From Streptomyces gardneri (GTDB taxonomy: Bacteria; Actinomycetota; Actinomycetes; Streptomycetales; Streptomycetaceae), in the NCBI RefSeq assembly GCF_006539185.1, contig NZ_BJMN01000068.1:1-36099 (forward strand): a stretch of DNA of 36,099 bases. Direction: 5' to 3'. This document shows, one piece after another, positions 22,797 through 30,360 of the stretch. Position 1 is the first letter of the stretch. Each line of letters starts with the position of its first letter. The notes below the pieces were generated by a model. It was not told the origin of the DNA, searched no databases, and worked only from the letters and a program-made list of their open reading frames with translations. A program made the translations under genes and the position numbers.

Positions 22797-24040
22797 GGCG
22801 CGTCCGCGAAGGCGGCCCGTACGGTCGGCTGCGCCGGCCCCGGCGGACCCGCCTCCGGTCCCGGGCGCGAGCGGACCGTCACGGTCGTCCCCTCGCCCAC
22901 GGCGGACACGATCCCGACGCCGAGGCCCCGTCGGCGCAGCTCGCCGACGACCACCTCGCGCAGCCCGAGCCCGGCGGTCACCGACGCCGGGTCGAAGCCG
23001 ACGCCGTCGTCGTGCACGGTCAGCGTCCAGGCCCCCTCCGGCTCCGTCGCGTCGAGGTGGACGACGACCTCGTGGGCACGGGCGTGCACGCGGACGTTCA
23101 GCAGCACGCTCCCGAGGGCGCGCTCCAGCGCCTCCGCCTGCGCGGCGGGGATCCGCAGGCCGGTGCCGAGATCGAGCGAGGCGACGACGTTCAGGTCGGC
23201 GAACCGCTCGCACACCCGCCCGACCGTCGGAACGAGCCCTGCCGAGGGCCCCTCACCGTCGGAGGCGCACCCTTCCGTGCCCCGCAGATAGGAGCGCATC
23301 CGCCGCAGCTCCACCTCCGCCTGGCCGACGAGCCGGGCCCGCGAGACGTCGTCGCCCTGCTCGGTCAGCAGGCGCATGACGGCGACGCCGTTGTGCATCA
23401 TCACCTGCGCCCGCCGCTCCTCCTCGCGCCGCGCCAGTTCGGCGGCACGCGCGCGTGAGGCGTCGGCATCGCGCGCGATGCGGCGGGTGTACCCGAAGAA
23501 CATGCGGGCGACCAGCGCGTACACGACATAGGTCAGGACGTTGCCGACGGCGGTCGAGGTCATCTCGCTCCCGACGTCGCCGCCGAGGTAGACCACGTAA
23601 CAGACGGAGACGGCGAGCAGGCTGCCCGCCCAGACGCCGAGGGCGCGCACCCCGCCGGCGGTGATGATGACGGACAGCGCGTACCCCGGCTGGAACGCGG
23701 TCCAGGTGCCGAAGCGGTCCCAGGGCGCGAGCACCAGGGGGCCCAGGACGAGCAGGGCGCAGGCAAGACCGAAGTCGAGCACGGACACGACCGTGCCCGG
23801 CGGCCTGCGGCGTACGAGCGTCACGACGCTCACCGCGACCGCCGCGAGGGCGGCGGCGCCCCAGCACACGAGGTAGCCGGCCTCGTGCGGAGCCCGCGCC
23901 GCCCCGAGCTGCACCGCGGGCACCATCTGCGCGACGGTCCCGAGCCGGACCCCCGCGGTGAAGTACGAGAAGGCCCGCTCGACGCCGGCCCTGGTCGTGG
24001 GCAGCTCCGCGACCCGCCACAGCCCGCTCAGACTTCTCAT
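22793..24040 (-). CDS. Sensor histidine kinase (HisKA_3-like)
   Basis: A 415-residue protein. Residues about 25-195 contain around six hydrophobic helices with short loops, so sensing is probably in or at the membrane. A linker helix follows (ARDADASRARAAELARREEERR). The dimerisation segment reads VMMHNGVAVMRLLTEQG, where His is followed by Asn instead of the usual Asp of HDG. The C-terminal HATPase has AQAEALERALGSVLLNVRVHA (N-box), DDGVGFDPASVTAGLGLREVV (G1) and GEGTTVTVRS. The His-Asp to His-Asn change affects the acid next to the phospho-accepting His and may lower kinase activity. Overlaps the response regulator by 4 bp. Transcribed away from a hairpin at 24109-24134. Confidence 0.88.
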   Translation of the reverse strand: MRSLSGLWRVAELPTTRAGVERAFSYFTAGVRLGTVAQMVPAVQLGAARAPHEAGYLVCWGAAALAAVAVSVVTLVRRRPPGTVVSVLDFGLACALLVLGPLVLAPWDRFGTWTAFQPGYALSVIITAGGVRALGVWAGSLLAVSVCYVVYLGGDVGSEMTSTAVGNVLTYVVYALVARMFFGYTRRIARDADASRARAAELARREEERRAQVMMHNGVAVMRLLTEQGDDVSRARLVGQAEVELRRMRSYLRGTEGCASDGEGPSAGLVPTVGRVCERFADLNVVASLDLGTGLRIPAAQAEALERALGSVLLNVRVHARAHEVVVHLDATEPEGAWTLTVHDDGVGFDPASVTAGLGLREVVVGELRRRGLGVGIVSAVGEGTTVTVRSRPGPEAGPPGPAQPTVRAAFADAP

Positions 24041-24108
24041 CGTCCTCCTCGGCTCCGGATCAGCCCGCTGACCCGCAACGATGAAGATAGTTGAGCGGCA
24101 TGCCGAAG

Positions 24109-24134
24109 GGCAGGGCCTCGGAAGAGGCCCTGCC
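24109..24134 (-). terminator. Hairpin terminator after the M23 peptidase gene
   Basis: GGCAGGGCCTC and GAGGCCCTGCC pair perfectly around a GGAA tetraloop. It lies 64 bp after the peptidase stop and upstream of the histidine-kinase start, insulating the two. Confidence 0.88.
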
Positions 24135-24197
24135 GTTGACGGAGTGTGAAGAGTCGGAGGGATCAGGCGAGTCGGGGGATCGGACGCGTCGGAGCTG

Positions 24198-25325
24198 TCA
24201 GACGACGAGCTTGGCGAGCGCCGCCCAGGTGTAGTCCCCCGGGAGCCCGTCGACAGGGCCGCTGTAGCCGCCGAGCTTGGCCATGTTCTGGAGGCCCATG
24301 TACGTGTTCTTGCCGGGCGCTCCGTCGATGGGGCCGGTGTACCCGTGGCCGGTGAACAGCCTCTGCAGGCCCATCCACGAGTTGACGCCGAGCGCGCCGT
24401 CGGCCGGGCCCGTGTAGCCGCCGAGCTTGGCCATCCGCTGCATCGCCGCGTACGTGTTCGTGCCCGGGGCGCCGTCGACCGGACCGCCGTAGCCGAAGCG
24501 CTTGCAGATGTTCTGCACGCCCTTCCAGGAGTTGACGCCCATCACGCCGTCGACGGTGCCGCCGTAACCGCCCCGCTGGGCCAGGCGCTGGAGCCCCTTG
24601 TACGTGTTCGTGCCGGGTACGCCGTCGATGGGGCCGGTGTAGGCGTAGCCCTTGACGACCCACTGCACGCCCATCCAGGTGTTCACGCCGGGCGCGCCGT
24701 CCAGGGCGCCCGTGTAGCCGCCGGCGCCGGCGATCTTCTGGAGCGTCAGGCCGCTGGAGCTCGAGGAGGGCGGCGGCGAGCCTCCGCCGACGACGGAGAG
24801 CGGGTTGATCCGGGAGCCGCTGGGGTTGTAGATGTGCCAGTGCAGGTGCGGGCCGGTCGAGTTGCCCGCACCGGGGGCGCCCACGGCGCCGCCGGAGTAC
24901 CCGACGACCGTCCCGGCGGCCACGGAGGCGCCGTTGGAGAGCCGGAACTGCGACAGGTGCATGTACTGACTGCGGTAGCCCTCGGCGTGGTAGATGGTGA
25001 CGGTGTGGCCGCCGGTGCCGTTGTCGTAGATGTTCTCGATCGTTCCGGCGCCGCAGGCGGGCAGCGCGGTGCCCACGGCCATGCCGTAGTCGATGCCGTT
25101 GTGGTTCGGCGGGTCCCAGGGACCGGTGACGGCGTATGAGGTGAACGGGTTGTACAGCGCGGGGACGGCGTACGCGCTCGTGGGCAGTACGAGCCCGCCG
25201 ACGGTCAGCGCGCCGCCTCCCACCACCGCGCCGCGCAGCAGCGTGCGGCGGCTGACGCCCGCCGGGGTCCGGGGGACGTCATGGTCGCCGCCGCAGCGGT
25301 GCGGCCGTGCCTCGTTCTCGGTCAA
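24198..25325 (-). CDS. Tat-exported M23 peptidase with seven 25-residue wall-binding-like repeats
   Basis: A 375-residue protein. A twin-arginine signal (SRRTLLRGAVVGGGALTVGGL) at about 25-50 ends at PTSAYA. The LytM/M23 metallopeptidase domain (about 60-165) has zinc ligands in HNGIDYG and GPHLHWHIYNP. After a Pro/Ser linker, residues about 195-375 are seven 25-residue modules of the form Y-T/G-G-P-x-DG-x-P/M-G-x-N-T/S-Y/W-x-G-x-Q-x. They resemble short peptidoglycan-binding repeats of phage-like lysins. M23 enzymes cut peptide cross-links. Divergent from the GH25 cluster, whose enzyme carries the same modules, so the two likely act on the same wall sites. Confidence 0.92.
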   Translation of the reverse strand: MTENEARPHRCGGDHDVPRTPAGVSRRTLLRGAVVGGGALTVGGLVLPTSAYAVPALYNPFTSYAVTGPWDPPNHNGIDYGMAVGTALPACGAGTIENIYDNGTGGHTVTIYHAEGYRSQYMHLSQFRLSNGASVAAGTVVGYSGGAVGAPGAGNSTGPHLHWHIYNPSGSRINPLSVVGGGSPPPSSSSSGLTLQKIAGAGGYTGALDGAPGVNTWMGVQWVVKGYAYTGPIDGVPGTNTYKGLQRLAQRGGYGGTVDGVMGVNSWKGVQNICKRFGYGGPVDGAPGTNTYAAMQRMAKLGGYTGPADGALGVNSWMGLQRLFTGHGYTGPIDGAPGKNTYMGLQNMAKLGGYSGPVDGLPGDYTWAALAKLVV

Positions 25326-25412
25326 CGCTTCTCCCTGAGGTCGTCCGGTCGTCCATCGATGTGCTCGGGAGGAAGATCACGAGCCCGCTCATCCCATCGG
25401 GGCGCGCGGGGA

Positions 25413-25474
25413 CCGACAACCCAACGAATCCGCGGAGTCGATCCTCCGGTTCCGCGCTTTCGTTGGGTTGTCGG
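25413..25474. repeat. Long inverted repeat between divergent lytic genes
   Basis: Two perfect 16-bp arms (CCGACAACCCAACGAA and its complement) flank a 30-base centre that itself has short complementary GC segments. It lies in the 208-bp gap between the start at 25325 (minus) and the start at 25534 (plus), so it is not at a gene end. A looser mirrored pair, AGATCAC near 25374 and GTGATCT near 25491, extends the symmetry. It may be a shared operator, a cruciform or a former mobile-element end. Confidence 0.85.
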
Positions 25475-25533
25475 CGCGGGACCCGCCGGGTGATCTTGCC
25501 CTTCCGATGATCCGGCGGATTCCAGGAGGTCAG

Positions 25534-26082
25534 GTGCCCGAGTGGGTTGATGGCGAAGGGCGGGGGCCGTCCCGGCGGTCCCTCCTGCGGACGGCCGGCG
25601 CGCTGCTGCCGGCACTGGTCCTGGGGGTCGGCGGCGCGGCCGGTACGGCGACGGCGGCGGGCAGCCCGGACAGGGCCTTGTCGGCGGATCCCCGGGGGAC
25701 GTTCGCGTCACCCGGCTACGACTGGACGGCGGTCCCGGGATCGGGAGCCGCGTCCGGAGTGGTGTTCACGCTCACCGGACCGGACGGCAGGCCGCTGCCC
25801 GGCCGGCGCGTCCGCTTCTCCCTGAGCGCGTTCCACACGGTCCGCCCGAGCCTCTGGTTCGAGGCGGCCGCGGCACCCAAGGGAGGCAAGTCCCCCGAGC
25901 GGTACGGGTACATGGACCTCGACACGGACGCGCGAGGCCGGGTCACCCTCGACTCCCGGCTGCGGCACGGAGCCGTACCGACCGGCGCGGCGGGCCTCGA
26001 ACTGCGCGCCCAACTGGTGGGCACCGAGACCCTCCTCGCCACCTCCCGCCTGTCCGTTTCCGACCTGAGGAGCACGCGTTGA
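25534..26082 (+). CDS. Tat-signal secreted protein upstream of GH25 enzyme
   Basis: About 182 residues from GTG 25534, which has AGGAGG 4 nt upstream. Starts further upstream (25468, 25507) lack ribosome binding sites. The Tat signal is SRRSLLRTAGALLPALVLGVGGAAGTATAA. The mature part looks like a single beta-sandwich domain: GVVFTLTGPDGRPLPGRRVRFSLS, then GYMDLDTDARGRVTLDSRLRHG and LELRAQLVGTETLLATSRLSV. The pattern T-G-x-D-G-x-P-L-x-G-R-x-V resembles Ig-like or big-domain repeats of surface proteins. No catalytic motif is seen. Its stop overlaps the TTG start of the GH25 gene (TTGA), so the two are translationally coupled and probably act together at the wall. Confidence 0.8.
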   Translation: MPEWVDGEGRGPSRRSLLRTAGALLPALVLGVGGAAGTATAAGSPDRALSADPRGTFASPGYDWTAVPGSGAASGVVFTLTGPDGRPLPGRRVRFSLSAFHTVRPSLWFEAAAAPKGGKSPERYGYMDLDTDARGRVTLDSRLRHGAVPTGAAGLELRAQLVGTETLLATSRLSVSDLRSTR

Positions 26083-28697
26083 CGAGAACGGTCGCCGGGG
26101 CGGAGCAGTGGGCCCGCCAGCACACGACCGACGGCGGTCCCTCCGGCTTCGACAACGGCTACAACTGGGCCGAGATGTGCCAGTCCCTGATGTTCCGGGC
26201 CTGCGACCTGAGCGACTCGCGCGGGACGGCGTACGACGCGTGGGTGGCGTCCGGCGAGGGGCACGACGACTGGTCGGCGGCCCCGCGCGGGGCCTTTCAC
26301 TGGTGGGCGAACCCGGGGCGGCTCAGGCCCGGCCACGTGGCCCTCGACCTCGACGGCGGCGGCACCCGCTGCCTGATGGCGTCGAGCGCCCTGTCGGGCG
26401 GTGAGGACTTCGCCCCCGGCGGCTACCGCATCGGCACCCAGTCCATCGCCCGCTACAACTCGCTCACCGGCCTCGAGTACCTGGGCTGGACGCTGGACAA
26501 CGTCGGTGCGCGGATGGCCGACCTCGGCACCCCGGGCCCCGGTGGCGGCAGCGGCTCGTACACCCTGACCACGGCCGACCAGAAGGTCCTGCAGACGCTC
26601 GCGCAGCGCGGCGGCTACACGGGCGTCGTCGACGGCGCGATCGGCGTCAACGGCTGGAAGGGCGTCCAGACCGCCGTCCGCGGCTACGGCTACTCGGGCC
26701 CGGTCGACGGCGTGCCCGGCTCCGCCACGTACAAGGCCGTGCAGGAACTCGCCAGGGACGGCGGCTACAGCGGGCCGATCGACGGCGCCCTCGGCCCGAA
26801 CACGATCCTCGGCGTCTCGCGCTGGCTCGCCGCCCACCCGCAGACCACCACCCCGCCGGCGCCGGGTCCCGCGCCCACGCCGTCGCCGACGGACCCGGTG
26901 TACGGGATCGACGTCGGCACCAGCCAGGCGAACCTGGACTTCCTGGCCGCGCGCAGCGCCGGATTCCGCTTCTGCGTGGTGAAGTGCGGCGGTTCCAACG
27001 ACGGCACCCACCAGCCCTACACCGCGCCCCACTACGTCCAGCAGGTCGACGCGGCCCGGGCGGCCGGATTCCTGGTCGGCCACTACTGGATGACGGGCTG
27101 GGGAGCGGCGTCCACCGACGCCGAGTACTTCCTCGGCCGGCTGCGGGACTACCGCCCCGGCGAGCCGCTGATGGTCGACGTCGAGGGCGTCGACCAGAGC
27201 CCGGTGTGGACGGACGCGCAGACGGCGCAGTTCATCGACATCGTGAAGGCCCGTCTCGGCACGACCCCGTTCCTCTACACGTACTCCTCGCTGCTCCAGT
27301 CGAAGTCCTGGCCGCTGACCATCGCGACGGGCGCGAAACTGTGGATCGCGGACTACGGCGTCGCCGCGGGCAGCCCGCGGATCGGCACGGCGTATCCGAG
27401 CTGGGCGATCCACCAGTTCAGCGACGAAGGGTCCGTCAAGGGCGTCGCCGTCGACATGAACCAGGCGAAGCCGGACGCCTTCGGGACGGCGGTCCTGCCG
27501 CCCCCGGGCGCGAACCCGGTCCCCGGCGGGACGCCGGCCATCCCACTCGCCGACGGCGTGACCCTCCAGAAGATCGCGCAGTTCGGCGGGTACACGGGCC
27601 CGATCGACGGGGTCCTCGGGCCGAACGGCTGGAAGGGCGTCCAGACCCTCCTCACCCGGCTGGGGCTGTACACCGGTCCGGTCGACGGAGCCCCGGGCAC
27701 GAACACGTACAAGGGCCTCCAGCAGCTCGCCCAGCGCGGCGGCTACACGGGCCCGGTCGACGGGATCATGGGCCCGAACACGTACGCCGGGCTGCGGAAC
27801 TACCTCGCGCAGGCGGGCGGGACCGCGAGCGTGACGATCTCGACGGCGGACGCCAAGACGCTCCAGCAGGTGGCGCAGCGCGGCGGCTACACGGGCCCGG
27901 TGGACGGCGCCATGGGTGTGAACAGCTGGAAGGGCGTCCAGACGGTCCTCGCGCAGGGCTACTACAGCGGCCCGGCCGACGGGGTCCCGGGCCCGGAGAC
28001 GTACAAGGGCATCCAGCGCCTCGCCGCCGACTACGGCTACACGGGTCCGATCGACGGCGTGCCCGGCACGAACACCTTCGCGGGCCTCCGGACGTACCTG
28101 AGCGTGACGGGCAGCGGCCCGGGCCCGATCTCGGTGGCGAACGGAACGATCCTGCAGAAGATCGCCAAGGGCGGCGGCTACGAGGGCCCGATCGACGGCG
28201 TCATGGGCGTGAACAGCTGGAAGGGCGTCCAGACGGTCGTCCGGGGCTACGGCTACACCGGCCCGCTCGACGGGGCGCCCGGCACGAACACGTACAAGGG
28301 GCTCCAGACCCTGGCGACGGCCGGCGGCTATGCGGGCGTGATCGACGGCGTCATGGGCGTGAACTCGTGGAAGGGCGTCCAGACCGTGATGCGCCGCTTC
28401 GGCTACGGGGGTCCGATCGACGGGCTCCCGGCGACGAACACGTACGCGGCGATGCAGCGGATGGCGGCCTTCGGCGGCTACACGGGCCCGGTGGACGGCG
28501 TCCTCGGCTCGTTCAGCTGGGCCGGCATCCAGACGTGTCTGCGCGGCTGGAACTACTCGGGCCTGATCGACGGGATCGCCGGCCAGGGGACGTACGTGGC
28601 GGTCCAGCGCCTGGCCCAGACGGGCGGCTACGCGGGCCCGCTGGACGGGGTGCCGAGCACGAACACGTACGCGGCACTGAACACCCTGGTCACCTGA
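26079..28697 (+). CDS. Modular CHAP-like / GH25 wall hydrolase with 16 repeats
   Basis: An 872-residue protein. Residues 1-150 are a CHAP/NlpC-like domain with a candidate nucleophile in NWAEMCQSLMFRAC and a candidate His in RPGHVALDLDGGG. Three 25-residue modules follow (about 165-250). The GH25 lysozyme domain (about 268-470) starts YGIDVGTSQANLDFL and has the catalytic-type acidic strand PLMVDVEGVDQSP and ASP-type WIADYG. Thirteen more modules (3, 3 and 7 in groups) run to the C-terminus, ending with the same seven-module block as the M23 protein. TTG start with GAGGAG 6 nt upstream, overlapping the previous stop. No signal peptide is visible at the N-terminus although the enzyme should act outside, so export may use the coupled Tat partner or another route. 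Confidence 0.88.
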   Translation: MTRTVAGAEQWARQHTTDGGPSGFDNGYNWAEMCQSLMFRACDLSDSRGTAYDAWVASGEGHDDWSAAPRGAFHWWANPGRLRPGHVALDLDGGGTRCLMASSALSGGEDFAPGGYRIGTQSIARYNSLTGLEYLGWTLDNVGARMADLGTPGPGGGSGSYTLTTADQKVLQTLAQRGGYTGVVDGAIGVNGWKGVQTAVRGYGYSGPVDGVPGSATYKAVQELARDGGYSGPIDGALGPNTILGVSRWLAAHPQTTTPPAPGPAPTPSPTDPVYGIDVGTSQANLDFLAARSAGFRFCVVKCGGSNDGTHQPYTAPHYVQQVDAARAAGFLVGHYWMTGWGAASTDAEYFLGRLRDYRPGEPLMVDVEGVDQSPVWTDAQTAQFIDIVKARLGTTPFLYTYSSLLQSKSWPLTIATGAKLWIADYGVAAGSPRIGTAYPSWAIHQFSDEGSVKGVAVDMNQAKPDAFGTAVLPPPGANPVPGGTPAIPLADGVTLQKIAQFGGYTGPIDGVLGPNGWKGVQTLLTRLGLYTGPVDGAPGTNTYKGLQQLAQRGGYTGPVDGIMGPNTYAGLRNYLAQAGGTASVTISTADAKTLQQVAQRGGYTGPVDGAMGVNSWKGVQTVLAQGYYSGPADGVPGPETYKGIQRLAADYGYTGPIDGVPGTNTFAGLRTYLSVTGSGPGPISVANGTILQKIAKGGGYEGPIDGVMGVNSWKGVQTVVRGYGYTGPLDGAPGTNTYKGLQTLATAGGYAGVIDGVMGVNSWKGVQTVMRRFGYGGPIDGLPATNTYAAMQRMAAFGGYTGPVDGVLGSFSWAGIQTCLRGWNYSGLIDGIAGQGTYVAVQRLAQTGGYAGPLDGVPSTNTYAALNTLVT

Positions 28698-28713
28698 GCC
28701 GGCTCAGGTGACC
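28688..28713 (+). terminator. Perfect palindromic hairpin overlapping the GH25 stop codon
   Basis: GGTCACCTGAGCC and its exact complement are directly joined as a 26-bp palindrome. The TGA stop (28695-28697) lies in the left arm, so the terminator is built into the end of the coding sequence. It may also act for the converging phosphoribosyltransferase gene. Confidence 0.85.
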
Positions 28714-28746
28714 GGGCGGGGGGTGGGTCCTCTTCGCCGATGACTC

Positions 28747-29244
28747 TCAGGCGTCGAGGACCTGCCCCTCCCTCTTCACGACGGGCGGCTCGACCGACCA
28801 GGGGAAGTTGATCCACTCGTCGGTCTTCTTCCACACGTACTCGCACTTCACGAGCGAGTGCGACTTCTCGTAGATGACGGCCGAACGGACCTCGGCGACG
28901 TGGTCGACGCAGAAGTCGTGGACGAGCTTGAGTGTCTTGCCGGTGTCGGCGACGTCGTCCGTGATCAGGACCTTCTTGTCGGAGAAGTCGATCGCGTCGG
29001 GCACGGGCGCCAGCATGACCGGCATCTCCAGGGTGGTCCCGACCCCGGTGTAGAACTCCACGTTCACGAGGTGGATGTTCTTGCAGTCGAGGGCATAGGC
29101 CAGACCGCCGGCGACGAAGACGCCACCGCGGGCGATGGAGAGGACGATGTCCGGCTCGTAGCCGTCGTCGGCGATGGTCTGCGCCAGCTCGCGGACGGCC
29201 TTGCCGAAGCCCTCGTACGTCAGGTTCTCGCGTACCTCACTCAT
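28747..29244 (-). CDS. Phosphoribosyltransferase (purine salvage type)
   Basis: A 165-residue protein. The PRPP-binding motif is VLITDDVADTGKTLKL. The upstream SIARGGVFVAGGLAYAL holds the family arginine-Gly loop. The C-terminus, YVWKKTDEWINFPWS, matches the xanthine/hypoxanthine-guanine phosphoribosyltransferase group. It adds phosphoribose from PRPP to a purine base. The preferred base is not readable. Located 13 bp downstream of dcd and likely in the same transcript, which gives a small nucleotide-pool operon. Confidence 0.9.
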   Translation of the reverse strand: MSEVRENLTYEGFGKAVRELAQTIADDGYEPDIVLSIARGGVFVAGGLAYALDCKNIHLVNVEFYTGVGTTLEMPVMLAPVPDAIDFSDKKVLITDDVADTGKTLKLVHDFCVDHVAEVRSAVIYEKSHSLVKCEYVWKKTDEWINFPWSVEPPVVKREGQVLDA

Positions 29245-29257
29245 GCCGGCTACCGCC

Positions 29258-29833
29258 TCACACCTGGGTCCGATGGAAGTTCATGAACGAGCGGGAGGCC
29301 GTCGGTCCCCGCTGCCCCTGGTACCGCGAGCCGTACCGCTCGCTCCCGTACGGGAACTCGGCGGGCGTGCTCAGCCGGAACATGCACAGCTGGCCGATCT
29401 TCATGCCCGGCCACAGCTTGATCGGCAGGGTGGCGAGGTTCGACAGCTCCAGGGTCACGTGGCCCGAGAAACCGGGGTCGATGAACCCGGCGGTCGAGTG
29501 GGTGACGAGCCCCAGCCGCCCCAGAGAGCTCTTCCCCTCCAGGCGCGACGCGATGTCGTCCGGCAGGGTGATGACCTCGTAGGTCGAGGCGAGCACGAAC
29601 TCGCCCGGGTGCAGGATGAACGCCTCGTCGCCCTCCGGCTCGACCTCACGCGTCAGGTCGAGCTGCTCGACGGCGGGGTCGATGTGGGGGTAGCGGTGGT
29701 TCTCGAACACCCGGAAGAAGCGGTCAAGCCTCACGTCGATGCTCGAGGGCTGCACCATGGATTCGTCGTACGGGTCGATGCGCACCCGTCCGGCATCGAT
29801 CTCGGCCCGGATGTCCTTGTCTGAGAGAAGCAC
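29258..29833 (-). CDS. dcd: dCTP deaminase
   Basis: A 191-residue protein of the expected length. It starts MLLSDKDIRAEIDAGRVRIDPYDESMVQPSSIDVRLDRFFRVF. The substrate loop is EGKSSLGRLGLVTHSTAGFIDPGFSGHVTLELSN, containing the conserved Arg-Leu and the catalytic Glu. The C-terminal part LWPGMKIGQLCMFRLS is also conserved, and the flexible tail GSRYQGQRGPTASR closes over the nucleotide. The enzyme turns dCTP into dUTP (or dUMP if bifunctional), feeding thymidylate synthesis. The bifunctional form cannot be separated here. Cotranscribed with the downstream phosphoribosyltransferase. Confidence 0.97.
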   Translation of the reverse strand: MLLSDKDIRAEIDAGRVRIDPYDESMVQPSSIDVRLDRFFRVFENHRYPHIDPAVEQLDLTREVEPEGDEAFILHPGEFVLASTYEVITLPDDIASRLEGKSSLGRLGLVTHSTAGFIDPGFSGHVTLELSNLATLPIKLWPGMKIGQLCMFRLSTPAEFPYGSERYGSRYQGQRGPTASRSFMNFHRTQV

Positions 29834-29899
29834 GCCCCCACGATACGCAGAGGGCGCGGACCTGCCCCAATCGGCAGGGCTCCGCGCCCACCGGCACCC

Positions 29900-30073
29900 T
29901 CAGCGCGGTCCGAGCACCACAGGCACCGCGTGCCGCAACCGCGCACACCGCGGACACCGGATGAGCCGCCCGGGCCCGATCCGCCCGGCCCCGAGCTGCT
30001 GGAGCGGGAACGAGGCGGTACTGAACACATGCCCTTCGGCACAGCGGACGACGGTGCGCTCCATGGAACCCAT
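29900..30073 (-). CDS. Small zinc-ribbon-like protein
   Basis: A 57-residue protein from ATG 30073 (or ATG 30064), with AAGGGA about 5 nt upstream. It is basic and contains VVRCAEGHVFST and LIRCPRCARLR, giving a C-x3-H and C-x2-C set typical of a zinc ribbon. No further domain is present. Proteins of this size and pattern occur in Streptomyces without assigned function. The in-frame extension to 30157 lacks a ribosome binding site and is omitted. It lies between dcd and the tRNA gene on the same strand as dcd. A separate promoter is likely, since 66 bp separate it from dcd. Confidence 0.72.
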   Translation of the reverse strand: MGSMERTVVRCAEGHVFSTASFPLQQLGAGRIGPGRLIRCPRCARLRHAVPVVLGPR

Positions 30074-30172
30074 CAAGTCCCTTCCCCTACACATACGGTG
30101 GACGATCAGCCACATTAGGGGATGAAGGGGGCGCCCTCCACGCGGCACTCCGTACACGCGAAGCGCGTGAAC

Positions 30173-30201
30173 TTCGCCTCAAGTGGCGCATGGGGTACAG
30201 T
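30173..30201 (+). promoter_or_regulatory. Probable promoter of tRNA-Gly
   Basis: TTCGCC (30173-30178), a 17-bp spacer and TACAGT (30196-30201) lie 36 bp before the mature tRNA start. The -10 fits vegetative promoters well, the -35 poorly. Confidence 0.5.
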
Positions 30202-30237
30202 GTGCAACGATGCGGCTTTGATCAATCAGGCCGCTGC

Positions 30238-30308
30238 GCGGATGTAGTTTAATGGTAGAACATGAGCTTCCCAAGCTTATAGCGCGGGTTCGATTCCCGT
30301 CATCCGCT
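30238..30308 (+). tRNA. tRNA-Gly (anticodon CCC)
   Basis: The 71-nt gene folds as a cloverleaf. The acceptor stem GCGGATG pairs with CATCCGC. The D arm includes TTAATGGTAGAA. The anticodon loop TTCCCAA reads CCC. The T arm is GCGGGTTCGATTCCCGT. The CCC anticodon decodes GGG. The CCA end is not encoded (it reads TCTTC), as in many actinobacterial tRNAs. A strong hairpin follows 8 bp downstream. tRNA genes are common integration sites, and the segment after it is variable here, but no duplicated tRNA end or integrase is seen. Confidence 0.96.
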
Positions 30309-30315
30309 CTTCCAC

Positions 30316-30344
30316 GAAGCCCCAGGTCAACGACCTGGGGCTTC
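30316..30344. terminator. Terminator after tRNA-Gly, shared with the STAND gene
   Basis: GAAGCCCCAGGTC and its complement enclose an AAC loop, followed by GTCGTTG. It lies between the tRNA and the converging stop at 30361, so it can serve both. Confidence 0.92.
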
Positions 30345-30360
30345 GTCGTTGTCCGGACCG

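Noticed and set aside
26984..28711. 575-codon frame inside the GH25 gene with apparent repeats
   Set aside because: The apparent repeats are the other-frame reading of the real 25-residue modules. Arg/Gly/Pro-rich, with no start signal.
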